A stretch of DNA of 16,966 bases from JBCAWW01 sp039024315 (GCA_039024315.1 JBCCQN010000179.1:1-16966), one strand, 5' to 3'; positions 7,691 to 15,452 are shown, counted from the stretch's first letter. Numbers and translations: made by a program. Notes: generated from the sequence alone by a model not told the origin.

Positions 7691-9262
7691 TTAGGAAAGT
7701 ATATCCGGAATAAAGACACTTATCAAGACGATTAGTACAAAAAAACCAATCAGCAAAGCTGCCTTCTGTGGCTCGATCTCCCATCTAAACTTAAGCGTTT
7801 CCTCAGTCTCGCGTTCCGCGGAGCGGGGTAAAATAAGACTGACTACATAAGCACTCACGAGCGTAACTACTGCACCGATGGCGTTCCACCAAAACCAGAA
7901 TACTTCTGGTACCCACAACCAGAGATAGACATTGACCGCAACGCCGAGCAGCAAACCTGCGTTGGCTCCCTTGGTATGTATCCTCGGAATGCCGATGGCA
8001 CAAATAAAGACCGCCAAAATAGGTCCGTAGAAGACTGAGCCCACTTTGTTGATCGCTTCAATCACGGTCTTGGCGATGTCCCCTGTAAAAAAAGCCAATA
8101 TCAAGCAGGCCACTCCCCAAAAAATTACCGCATAGCGAGAATAGAGGCTGTAATCCTTATCAGAAAGTTGCTTGTCACGGTTGAAGAAATCCTCAACTGT
8201 GGCCGCACTGAGCGAGTTAATCGTTGAGCTTAGAGAAGACATCGCCGCCGAAAGAATGGCGATCATCAAGATGCCGATCAAGCCATTGGGGAGATATTCG
8301 CGAATGAATATCGGGATCATCAAGTCTGGTTTATCGGCCGGAATCAATGATTGAAAGCTCGCATCGGTAGTAACCAAAGTGCCCAGCACCAAACCCATCA
8401 AACAGTAAAGGAGCGTAATCGGAAAACGCATCAAACCATTGACCAATAAGGTTTGCTTGAGGGTTCCCATATTTTGGGCGGAAAACAAGCGTTGTACTTG
8501 GCTTTGATCGGTGCCATAATAGGAGGTGTAGAGAAAGAAACCGCCAATCAACATCGGCCAGAAGCCAAATTCTTCGTTCTCACTGAAGCCGAGAGATTTA
8601 AAATCTACTGCCTGCAAGCGGGCCGGATCGACTTTGTCAATCAAGACATCCCAGCCACCTAAATGATGAAGGCCTACAATAAAACAGATCACGATCCCCA
8701 AAAGGAGAATCAGCATTTGGATCATATCGCCATAAACCACCGCTTTCATCCCGCCTTGGTAGGAATAAACCATAGTTACCACCCCAATGATTGCGATGGT
8801 TTGCCACATGGGGATATCCATCACGCTGGTCAGGATCAGCGCTACGGTATAAATCATTACACTCGTGGCGAAGGCTCTACTGATCTGAAAAACGGCACTC
8901 AAAAGCACGCGTGAAGAAGCATCAAAGCGACGCTCTAAAAAGGCATATACGCTGACTATACCAGCTCGATACATAGGTGGAATCAAAAAAGCCATCAAAA
9001 AAAGCATGGCCAAAGGCACCGCAAACTCATAAGTCAGCCAGCTCATGCCGCCGCCCGCTTTCAAGCCCACAAAGGCCGGCGCCGAAATAAAGCTAATGGC
9101 TGAGATTTGGGTAGCGGCTGTACTCAAGGAGAGCGGAAACCAGCCAAAGCTTTTGTCTCCCAAGAAATATGATTCGCTGGAAGTCGAACCTTTAAACATC
9201 CTGCCTAGCCAGAGAAAGCCCAAGATGTACAAACTAATGACTGTATAGTCTAGGTAATTCAT
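7691..9262 (-). CDS. Sodium:solute symporter (SSS/SLC5 family)
   Basis: A 523-residue inner-membrane transporter of the sodium:solute symporter family, with roughly 13-14 hydrophobic segments. Family marks are SLSTAATQISAISFISAPAF (45-64, first helix region of the fold), SYQGGMKAVVYGDMIQ (167-182), YYGTDQSQVQRL (248-259, typical of sugar and inositol carriers) and AILSAAMSSLSSTINSLS (335-352, where serines usually help form the Na2 site). It should move a small solute into the cytosol with sodium. Its start codon overlaps the stop of the glycoside hydrolase gene (ATGA, 9259-9262), so the two are translationally coupled. Because that hydrolase has no signal peptide, the symporter probably imports the intact glycoside. 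Import of a sugar or of glycerate itself is the alternative. A REP-like element is translated near the C-terminus (RSAER, 480-484), in a polar loop before the final helix. Confidence 0.94.
   Translation of the reverse strand: MNYLDYTVISLYILGFLWLGRMFKGSTSSESYFLGDKSFGWFPLSLSTAATQISAISFISAPAFVGLKAGGGMSWLTYEFAVPLAMLFLMAFLIPPMYRAGIVSVYAFLERRFDASSRVLLSAVFQISRAFATSVMIYTVALILTSVMDIPMWQTIAIIGVVTMVYSYQGGMKAVVYGDMIQMLILLLGIVICFIVGLHHLGGWDVLIDKVDPARLQAVDFKSLGFSENEEFGFWPMLIGGFFLYTSYYGTDQSQVQRLFSAQNMGTLKQTLLVNGLMRFPITLLYCLMGLVLGTLVTTDASFQSLIPADKPDLMIPIFIREYLPNGLIGILMIAILSAAMSSLSSTINSLSAATVEDFFNRDKQLSDKDYSLYSRYAVIFWGVACLILAFFTGDIAKTVIEAINKVGSVFYGPILAVFICAIGIPRIHTKGANAGLLLGVAVNVYLWLWVPEVFWFWWNAIGAVVTLVSAYVVSLILPRSAERETEETLKFRWEIEPQKAALLIGFFVLIVLISVFIPDILS
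7811..7824 (-). repeat. REP-like palindrome inside the symporter gene
   Basis: GCGTTCCGCGGAGC within codons 480-484, which encode a polar loop between the last two helices. The reading frame is maintained. Confidence 0.5.
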
Positions 9263-10572
9263 GTCTGGTGGATAAAGTCGATAATACTAGAGGCAGTCCA
9301 AGAGAAGTGATCTCCACCGTAGCCTTTGCTGAGTTGTTGAGCGAGTGATTTTTGTGGCTCGAAGTATTCAAAAAAGCCAAACTTCTCCACGATTTCAAGG
9401 GTGTCGCTTTTGAGGATCTGAGCTGTTTGCTCAAAGCCGTAGTTTTTAAGGCCATAGTGGATCATCCAATTCATATGTGGCCAAATCGGTCCACGCCAGT
9501 AGCGACAAGAGTCAAAAGCTGGGCTATCGACATCATAGCTGGGACAAAGGTAGTAAGCTCTCTCGTGGAGGTTAGTGAGGTGCTGATTGAGGGCCTGTGC
9601 TTGAGCTTGGGTCGGAATTCCTGCATACAAAGGTATAAAGCCGCCAATCTCCTTGGCTACAATCTGCTTTTGGGCGCGTAAATCGTAAGAGGTAAAAAGT
9701 TGGATCTCCTCATTCCAGCATTTCTCTTTATAGGTTTTGATGCTTTGTTGCTGCCATTCTTCGATTTCGGCTACGTCTAGGCCTAGCTCCTTACCAATTC
9801 TAATCAAGGATTCGTTAGATTTAATCAAGATGGCGTTCATCATGCTATCCTGAATCAGGAAAGGACTTTCGGCAGCGATTTCGGGACCGTCGTAGCGATA
9901 CTTTTTGCCTAGTTGAAGGAGATAGACATAGCGATCATACTGCTCATTGGTAGGCCGTTCGCTAGCATTGGCAATGTTGAGATCTCGTCTGGTATAAGGG
10001 GGTAAATCACCAGGCTTTACTTCAATACGCGCCAAGGATTCATCCCAAAGGGGGGAATTGTCCCTGCCTGATTCCCAAGGATGAAAAATATACATTAAGC
10101 CCTCCCGAAAGGGATCTCTGACCGTATAGAGAAAGCGATGATAATGTACGATTTTAGGGAAGAGCTCCTGAGCAAAAGCCCGATAGATTTTATCCTCAGG
10201 GTTTTGCCGCAATAGATTTTCTAAAATAAATCCATGCACTGGTGGCTGAGTAATGCCTGAAGATTTGGGCTTTTGTGGCGCTCCCGCATTTACCTTAGAA
10301 TCCCAAAAATCGAAATTAGGGAAATAGGTTTTTTCGTTTTCGCTATGGAAGATAATGTGAGGCACCAAACCATTTTCCCATTGACCGGAAAAGAGCGAAT
10401 TCAATTCTTGGATCGCACGTTCTGGATGCACGTAAGCATTGCCCAAACTGATGAAGCCGGAGTCCCAATTCCACTGAAAAGGATAGAGTTTATGAGTAGG
10501 GATGGTGAAGCCGTTTTGCCAGTTGAGTTCTAGGACTGCCCGTGCCTGGTCAAATATATTATTCAAGATCAA
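9259..10572 (-). CDS. GH63/MGH1-like glycoside hydrolase, probable mannosylglycerate or glucosylglycerate hydrolase
   Basis: A 437-residue (alpha/alpha)6-type glycoside hydrolase without a signal peptide, so cytosolic. Its length and motifs fit the small GH63 enzymes that split mannosylglycerate and glucosylglycerate (known from Thermus, Rubrobacter, Mycolicibacterium and Selaginella). Visible motifs are FQWNWDSGF (32-40, substrate pocket), HPWESGRDNSPLWD (164-177, with Asp171 as candidate general acid), YWRGPIWPHMNWM (358-370), FEYFEP (401-406, with Glu402 as candidate general base) and GGDHFSWTAS (419-428). Substrate assignment rests on family resemblance plus the neighbouring glycerate kinase and is inferred; trehalase-like or other alpha-glucosidase activity is the alternative. 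The only good start is TTG at 10572: a TAA lies three codons upstream, and the next methionine is at residue 160. It is coupled to the symporter by a 4-nt overlap, and a terminator-like hairpin precedes it. Confidence 0.88.
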   Translation of the reverse strand: MILNNIFDQARAVLELNWQNGFTIPTHKLYPFQWNWDSGFISLGNAYVHPERAIQELNSLFSGQWENGLVPHIIFHSENEKTYFPNFDFWDSKVNAGAPQKPKSSGITQPPVHGFILENLLRQNPEDKIYRAFAQELFPKIVHYHRFLYTVRDPFREGLMYIFHPWESGRDNSPLWDESLARIEVKPGDLPPYTRRDLNIANASERPTNEQYDRYVYLLQLGKKYRYDGPEIAAESPFLIQDSMMNAILIKSNESLIRIGKELGLDVAEIEEWQQQSIKTYKEKCWNEEIQLFTSYDLRAQKQIVAKEIGGFIPLYAGIPTQAQAQALNQHLTNLHERAYYLCPSYDVDSPAFDSCRYWRGPIWPHMNWMIHYGLKNYGFEQTAQILKSDTLEIVEKFGFFEYFEPQKSLAQQLSKGYGGDHFSWTASSIIDFIHQT

Positions 10573-10590
10573 TCCGATTTAGTGATGGAT

Positions 10591-10632
10591 AAAAATATAG
10601 GAAGGAGTAGTCGTATTCACAATCCTCCTTCC
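10591..10632 (-). terminator. Terminator-like hairpin between receptor and hydrolase genes
   Basis: On the minus strand GGAAGGAG (10632-10625) pairs with CTCCTTCC (10607-10600), an 8-bp perfect stem with a 17-nt loop. It is followed by TATATTTTTA, a U-rich tail. This looks like a weak intrinsic terminator after the receptor gene. It ends only about 20 nt before the TTG start of the hydrolase, so partial read-through, not a full operon end, is the simpler reading. Confidence 0.5.
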
Positions 10633-10669
10633 CATTCCTTGTAGGTTGATAAACTAGTTTTGACTCGCT

Positions 10670-10683
10670 GCTGTGCAGAACGC
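10670..10683 (+). repeat. REP-like palindrome
   Basis: GCTGTGCAGAACGC, a copy of the dispersed element with one base changed, in the 234-nt spacer between the receptor and hydrolase genes. Confidence 0.55.
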
Positions 10684-10705
10684 TTGTTTTAGGGGCTGAT
10701 TGTAT

Positions 10706-10759
10706 GAAGTCTTGAATTGTTGATTAGCCTCTGCCCAAAATTCAAACATTCAACTCTTC
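10706..10759. repeat. Imperfect inverted repeat (TTGAATTGTTGA type)
   Basis: Arms 10706-10723 and 10742-10759 are complementary at 14 of 18 positions. The left arm contains TTGAATTGTTGA, shared with the inverted repeat at 6179-6227. Both spacers thus hold the same pair of repeat types. Confidence 0.45.
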
Positions 10760-10773
10760 AATCATTCTACTAA

Positions 10774-10787
10774 GCGTTCCGCGAAGC
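10774..10787 (-). repeat. REP-like palindrome downstream of the TonB receptor
   Basis: GCGTTCCGCGAAGC, a copy of the dispersed element, 20 nt past the stop codon of the receptor gene in the direction of transcription. Confidence 0.65.
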
Positions 10788-10806
10788 GGCGAATAAAACA
10801 CAATCG

Positions 10807-13398
10807 CTAAAAATCGAAGCTGGCCCGGAAGAAAATCCGTCTTGGTAAGATGGGGCGACCCACAAAATACTCACCCCCTCCCACTTGGGTATTGCCCTGA
10901 CGTGGAGAACCTTCGGTAACACCCGCCGAGTCAAGTAGGTTGAAAACGGAGATACCTAGTCTGAGGCTTTGTGCATCGCCTAGATTGATGCGATAACCAG
11001 CTGTCAAGCGTACGATGTTAAAGCCTTCTAATTCTACTGTATTGGCGTCATTGGCAAATTTTGCCCCTAGGAAGTTGCTCGAAAGATCAAAGTCGATATT
11101 GTTTTTGTCATAAGCGATCCCGACTAGGCCCATAAAGTTAGGCTGTCTTCTCAATCTGTTACCTACTAAGGCTTCATTGCCCTGAAACTGCGTAAACTCA
11201 TGGTCTTGGAAGGTAGCGTTGCCGTAGAGGTTAAGGCCCGAAATGATCTGATAGTTGAGGTTCACTTCAACGCCTAGGGTACGAGTACTCTGGATGCTGA
11301 CTTCCTCGACTACTCCGCCTTGACCATCGTTGACAAAGTCAACGCTACGACGATCATCAAGCGCAACTAAAAACAAGGCAGCAGTAGCGGCAAAATTACC
11401 CTGATTGACCTTCGCTCCTAACTCGCCTTGAATGATGGTTTCCGGCTCGTAGCTTTGCGGTACACCTGGGGAAGAAAACCTTACTCCTCTGAGTTCTGGG
11501 AAAAAGTATCCTCTTGAGCCGTTGATATAAAGATTGGTAGATGAGCTGACTTTGTAGAGTGCTGCTGCAGCAATGGCTAGGCCACTGGTCTGGACTTGTC
11601 CTTTGTTGAAGGTATTGGAACCAACACCAGTTTCTTTACTGATGATACCACGAGCGGTCTCAAAGCGGGCGCCAATGTCTAGGGTAAAGCGGTCGCTCTT
11701 AAATTCGTCGGCGATGTAAACTGCATTTTTGATACTCTGTAGCTGGTTATTAGAGGTCTGACGTCCGGCGATAAAGCCATCAGTTGCATAGCTCACATCA
11801 TTGCCTAGTGAATCAGTATAGACGATATCGACTACTCTCGGCGAGTTACTAAAGTCGCCCACAAAGTTCCAGATCCAGTTGTTGTCTTCTGCCGTGGTAT
11901 TAGACAAGAAAGTTCCTAGCGTCAAGTTGTGTCCGTTGATGGTTTTGGTAAGGTTCATCTCCGCTACCATTTCGTTCATGGGTCTTTCTCGGTCTAGCAC
12001 ACGGTTTTCGAAGAGGAGGTCCCCGGAAGCGAGCATTTGACCATTGTCCACATAGCTAAACATCGCATCGCTAGGTAGGTTTCTATCGGCTAAGTAATCA
12101 GCTTGAGATTCGGGAGTGTTGTGGATACCGTCCCCATCGAGAAAGAGGTTGAACCAGTGATCGTAATTAGCCACCTTGGCCTTAGAAGAAAGGGCCCAAC
12201 CGCCACCAAAGTCGTGGTCTAAGGCTAGCATCGCGTATCCACCTTTGGTAGAGACGCCATTGCCAATCGGGGTCTCAAAACGACCGTTAGGGGTGTCGAA
12301 AGAAAAATCAGTGGCTTGGCCAGTCAGCATGGTATAGATAAGTTCTCCATCATTGCCGGTAGGACGAGTCTTGTTACCGTCGGCATTGGCAAGTGGATAA
12401 GGGAGGTAAAATTGTACCTTGTCATCGATCAATTGACCCGAGATCACGATTTTACTCTTATTGTCATTGAACATGTGTTTGATGTTGCCTCGCAACTGAT
12501 AGCCTTGGGTCGGAAGCCCGGTTTCTAATGGTCCGTTGTCATAGCGATAGAAGCCAGAAACGGCATAGTATGTATTCTCGGAAATAGGTCCTGAGCTAAG
12601 GAAATCGATCTTGGCGCGGCCGCCTTGAGCCATTTCTAGTTGGACTTTGTTTTTTTGGATAGGACCTCCGGTAACGCTGGTATAGTTGATAATACCTGCC
12701 ACAGAACCTGCACCAAATAGAGTAGAAGCACCCCCCCGCACAAATTCAAGGCTTTGAATGCCAATATCGTTGCGGAAGTAAACGTCATGAGCAGAAGAGT
12801 TAAGACCAAAAGTACTCAGTACAGGCATACCGTCCACTTGGAGCGGGGTGAATTGATACTGACCACCTGAAGGCATACCACGAACGAAAACATTACTGGC
12901 GACTTCACCACCACCCCCTTCGGCCGTGATACCGGGAATAGTACGTAAGATATCGGCTTGTGAGTTACTAGATAAGGTTTGAAGCTTATCTGCGCTCAGA
13001 TAAGTCATCGAAATAGGCGCATTTTTTTGGGAACGTGTACCGAAGGTACCCGTGATCACGACGGCGTCCAAAGAGAGATTGTCTGATTTGAGCGTACAGT
13101 CAAAAGTAGCGGTTCCTTCGTCTGCAACACTTAGCGTTTGGGTTTGTGATGCATAGCCCTGATAGGAGACTCTTACGGTATATTCCCCTGCGGGAACGCT
13201 CAGACTGTACATGCCTTCACCATCCGTTAGGGTACCTTTGCCGGTTCCTTCTAGCAGGACTGTAGCGCCCACCAAAACATCATTATCTACATCGGTTACT
13301 TTGCCAGAAATAGTGCCTTGAGCTTGCAGGTTTTGACCTGCCTGAAAGAGGACAAATAGTATAAATACCTGCCCTAGTCGAGATAGTAGTCTTTTCAT
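10807..13398 (-). CDS. TonB-dependent outer-membrane receptor
   Basis: An 863-residue outer-membrane receptor for energised uptake. A signal peptide (1-26, LQAQ) is followed by a carboxypeptidase-regulatory-like domain (27-105, GTISGKVTDVDNDVLVGATV and GTLTDGEGMYSLSVPAGEYTV). Then come a TonB-box-like DAVVITGT (111-118), a plug domain (about 123-240, with QADILRTIPGI, VFVRGMPSGG, VDGMPV and EFVRGGASTLFGAGSVAGIINY), and a long beta-barrel ending in the terminal Phe expected for BAM-dependent insertion (RASFDF). The size and lack of a SusD partner place it outside SusC/SusD systems, closer to single-component receptors for small ligands. It is the first gene of the locus with the GH63-like enzyme, symporter and glycerate kinase, so a small anionic glycoside is a plausible ligand; iron chelates remain possible. 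It is divergent from an AraC-type regulator, which likely controls it. Confidence 0.95.
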   Translation of the reverse strand: MKRLLSRLGQVFILFVLFQAGQNLQAQGTISGKVTDVDNDVLVGATVLLEGTGKGTLTDGEGMYSLSVPAGEYTVRVSYQGYASQTQTLSVADEGTATFDCTLKSDNLSLDAVVITGTFGTRSQKNAPISMTYLSADKLQTLSSNSQADILRTIPGITAEGGGGEVASNVFVRGMPSGGQYQFTPLQVDGMPVLSTFGLNSSAHDVYFRNDIGIQSLEFVRGGASTLFGAGSVAGIINYTSVTGGPIQKNKVQLEMAQGGRAKIDFLSSGPISENTYYAVSGFYRYDNGPLETGLPTQGYQLRGNIKHMFNDNKSKIVISGQLIDDKVQFYLPYPLANADGNKTRPTGNDGELIYTMLTGQATDFSFDTPNGRFETPIGNGVSTKGGYAMLALDHDFGGGWALSSKAKVANYDHWFNLFLDGDGIHNTPESQADYLADRNLPSDAMFSYVDNGQMLASGDLLFENRVLDRERPMNEMVAEMNLTKTINGHNLTLGTFLSNTTAEDNNWIWNFVGDFSNSPRVVDIVYTDSLGNDVSYATDGFIAGRQTSNNQLQSIKNAVYIADEFKSDRFTLDIGARFETARGIISKETGVGSNTFNKGQVQTSGLAIAAAALYKVSSSTNLYINGSRGYFFPELRGVRFSSPGVPQSYEPETIIQGELGAKVNQGNFAATAALFLVALDDRRSVDFVNDGQGGVVEEVSIQSTRTLGVEVNLNYQIISGLNLYGNATFQDHEFTQFQGNEALVGNRLRRQPNFMGLVGIAYDKNNIDFDLSSNFLGAKFANDANTVELEGFNIVRLTAGYRINLGDAQSLRLGISVFNLLDSAGVTEGSPRQGNTQVGGGEYFVGRPILPRRIFFRASFDF

Positions 13399-13570
13399 TA
13401 TGTATGAATTTGATTAAGGAAAAATCATCTCCCTTGCGCAAGAGGATAGGACTTTATATAACAATGATACGGAGCAAAATGAGGTGGATTGGGCAGAAAA
13501 CTATACTAAAACGACACTATTCTATATTTTGGGGCTTATATTAGGGCTTTATTATGCATTATTGTGTCTG
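13399..13570. promoter_or_regulatory. Divergent control region between receptor and AraC-type regulator
   Basis: This is the gap between the receptor start and the preferred ATG of the regulator. It must contain both promoters. A perfect 10-bp palindrome CTTGCGCAAG lies at 13433-13442, 35 nt upstream of the receptor start, and is a candidate operator. I did not find a clean Bacteroidota TTG/TAnnTTTG promoter pair. An AT-rich TATATTTTG lies at 13523-13531, about 40 nt before the regulator start, and is only a weak candidate. Confidence 0.45.
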
Positions 13571-14416
13571 ATGCGACCAGAATATGAAAAAATTACCGAA
13601 GCTAGGGAGCGCTCTTTCGTTGCGAAAATCGTCAGCCGTAAAAGCCGACCACTTTTGAGTCAAGCTTGGCACTTTCATCCGGAAATAGAAATCTGTTATA
13701 CCTATCGCAGCCACGGCAAGCGTTTTGTGGGCAATCAGATTTCAGATTATGCCGTAGGGGATCTGGTGATGTTTGGTTCTAACTTACCGCATGGGTTTAC
13801 GACGGATATGCCTTGTGAGCAGGTCGTCATCCAGATGACAGAAGATTTTATGGGCCGAGAATTCATTGATAAACCAGAGTTGAGGATACTCAAAAATCTA
13901 TTTAGTAGTGCGAAGCAAGGACTTTCTTTTGGTCCCCAAACCCGAGCGGAAGCCATCGAAGTGATCCATAAGCTTATTGGCGCCCAAGGCATGATCCAAT
14001 TGGTGCACCTGCTCCATTTGCTGGACTTATTAGCAAAATCAATAGAAGTTACGCCAATTTGTTCAAAAGAGTATTCACTCGAACTAGACGCCACCCATCT
14101 CAAACGGATCAAATTGGTCTATGACTACATTTTGCAAAATTTTCGTCAAGAGATGAGCGTCCAAGAGGTAGCAGAACAAATCAATTTGACTGAGGCCGCT
14201 TTCTTTAAGTTTATCAAGCGCCATACTAAAAAGACCTTTACGGAGATATTGAATGAGTTTCGGATCAATCATGCTAGCAAACTGCTAATGACGACGGATA
14301 TGACAGTAGCCGAAGTCTGCTATGATAGTGGTTTTAATAATGTATCTTATTTCAATCGCAAGTTCAAAGCCATCACTCAGCAAACGCCGGGTACTTTTAA
14401 ACAAAAGTATAAGTGA
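13571..14416 (+). CDS. AraC-family transcriptional regulator with cupin sensor domain
   Basis: A DNA-binding regulator of about 281 residues from ATG 13571. The N-terminal half is a cupin ligand-binding domain (AWHFHPEIEICYTYRSHGKRFVG, then DYAVGDLVMFGSNLPHGF). The C-terminal 100 residues carry the paired helix-turn-helix of the AraC family (MSVQEVAEQINLTEAAFFKFIKRHT and MTVAEVCYDSGFNNVSYFNRKFKAITQQTPGTFK). The frame is open back to a GTG at 13484, but the 29 extra residues (TLFYILGLILGLYYALLCL) would be a hydrophobic leader unusual for this family. They are more likely control-region DNA, so I prefer the later start. Its divergent position against the receptor suggests that it regulates the transport and hydrolase locus in response to a sugar-like inducer. 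The longer form would be a membrane-tethered regulator. Confidence 0.9.
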   Translation: MRPEYEKITEARERSFVAKIVSRKSRPLLSQAWHFHPEIEICYTYRSHGKRFVGNQISDYAVGDLVMFGSNLPHGFTTDMPCEQVVIQMTEDFMGREFIDKPELRILKNLFSSAKQGLSFGPQTRAEAIEVIHKLIGAQGMIQLVHLLHLLDLLAKSIEVTPICSKEYSLELDATHLKRIKLVYDYILQNFRQEMSVQEVAEQINLTEAAFFKFIKRHTKKTFTEILNEFRINHASKLLMTTDMTVAEVCYDSGFNNVSYFNRKFKAITQQTPGTFKQKYK

Positions 14417-14450
14417 GCACTGGTAGTATGGCTTAGATAAAAATGAAAAG

Positions 14451-15389
14451 ATGCGCAAAACAATCATGATCATTCTAATGCTACAGCTGGCATACAGTTG
14501 TAGTCCTCAGGGTAAATCTCAAGAGAGTGCCGATAATTTCGAAAAGGAACTAAGTAATCATACTTCGGATACTTTAGCATTTGAAATTACAAGTGGAAAC
14601 AATATCCTATTTAAAGCGATACTGGATAAAACAGACACCTTAGACTTATATTTTGATACTGGAGGGACGGAACTAGTCCTAAAACATAGTGCCATTAAGG
14701 ATAAGACATCCTTACTGGATGGGAAAAACGAAAATTATCAGGAAGAAAATTATGTGCCTTTGGAAGGCCTTTACTCCTTAGCACTAAATAAATTGATTTG
14801 GGAGGATCTGACGATTTATCCTAGCGCAGTGGGACCTCAAGAAGCGGACGGCCATTTTGGCTGGAATTTATTTAAGGACAAGATTGTTGAACTCGACTAT
14901 GACAAGCAGATCATGATTGTCCATACTACTTTTTCAGATGCTTTGGAATCGTATGCAAAAATGAAAATAGAGTACATCAACACCCTATTCTGCATTCGAG
15001 GGAGTATAAAAATAGGGGGAGTAGAGTATGCAAACCGATATCTATTTGATTCCGGTTTTCAACGAGCGGTGATTTTAGATAAAGATTTGAGGCAGAAGTC
15101 AAACTTTCCGGATACTCTTCCTGTGATTAAGGAATCAAGACTAAGGAATGCTGCTGGAACCGAATTTGTCAATAGGGTAGTAGAGATAGACAAACTTTGC
15201 TTTGAGAATCATTGTCTAACTCAAGTGCCAGTTCAACTACTATCTACGCCAAATCCCGCGAGATTTGAAACGCATATTCTGGGCAATGAGCTATTAAAAC
15301 GATTTAATACAGTCCTAGATTTCCAAAATGGCTATGTCTATTTGAAGCCTAACTCCTTAATGAATTTGGCTTATAAAGATGCCTCCTAG
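14451..15389 (+). CDS. Two-lobed pepsin/retropepsin-like aspartic protease, lipoprotein
   Basis: A 312-residue predicted lipoprotein: a signal peptide ends in the lipobox LAYSC (Cys17), followed by a polar linker rich in Ser, Glu and Gln. Two catalytic-type motifs are visible, YFDTGG (Asp69) and LFDSGF (Asp200), each followed by a small beta-rich lobe. Both lobes close similarly: GHFGWNLFKDKIVELDYDKQIMIV near 134-157 and ILGNELLKRFNTVLDFQNGYVYLKPN near 276-301. This internal duplication is the pepsin fold plan, here in a very short form. It would act as an anchored periplasmic or surface protease; substrates are unknown, and loss of peptidase activity cannot be excluded. It starts 34 nt after the regulator on the same strand and may be co-transcribed with it, though no functional link to glycoside use is evident. 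Confidence 0.78.
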   Translation: MRKTIMIILMLQLAYSCSPQGKSQESADNFEKELSNHTSDTLAFEITSGNNILFKAILDKTDTLDLYFDTGGTELVLKHSAIKDKTSLLDGKNENYQEENYVPLEGLYSLALNKLIWEDLTIYPSAVGPQEADGHFGWNLFKDKIVELDYDKQIMIVHTTFSDALESYAKMKIEYINTLFCIRGSIKIGGVEYANRYLFDSGFQRAVILDKDLRQKSNFPDTLPVIKESRLRNAAGTEFVNRVVEIDKLCFENHCLTQVPVQLLSTPNPARFETHILGNELLKRFNTVLDFQNGYVYLKPNSLMNLAYKDAS

Positions 15390-15420
15390 AAAGCCAATAG
15401 GATACACGGCAGAAAAAACA

Positions 15421-15452
15421 GGTCTCGCTGAACCAAACAGACCACTTTTCTT
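15421..15452 (+). terminator. Weak terminator-like hairpin after the protease gene
   Basis: GGTCT (15421-15425) pairs with AGACC (15439-15443) around a 13-nt loop, followed by ACTTTTCTT. The stem is short, so this is only a possible terminator. Confidence 0.25.

Noticed and set aside
9352..9681. A 109-codon open frame on the plus strand inside the hydrolase gene
   Set aside because: It is antisense to a well-supported GH63-like enzyme, has no recognisable motif, and fits a chance open frame.
9259..10572. Assignment of the hydrolase as a trehalase (GH37)
   Set aside because: It has no signal peptide, is short, and its GRDNSPLWD and FEYFEP motifs with a neighbouring glycerate kinase fit the GH63/MGH1-like group better.
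10807..13398. The receptor as a SusC protein of a polysaccharide utilisation locus
   Set aside because: No SusD-like gene is present beside it, and the length is below the usual SusC size of about 1000 residues.
13747..14112. A 121-codon open frame antisense to the AraC-type regulator
   Set aside because: The opposite strand encodes clear cupin and helix-turn-helix motifs; this frame is low-complexity shadow sequence.
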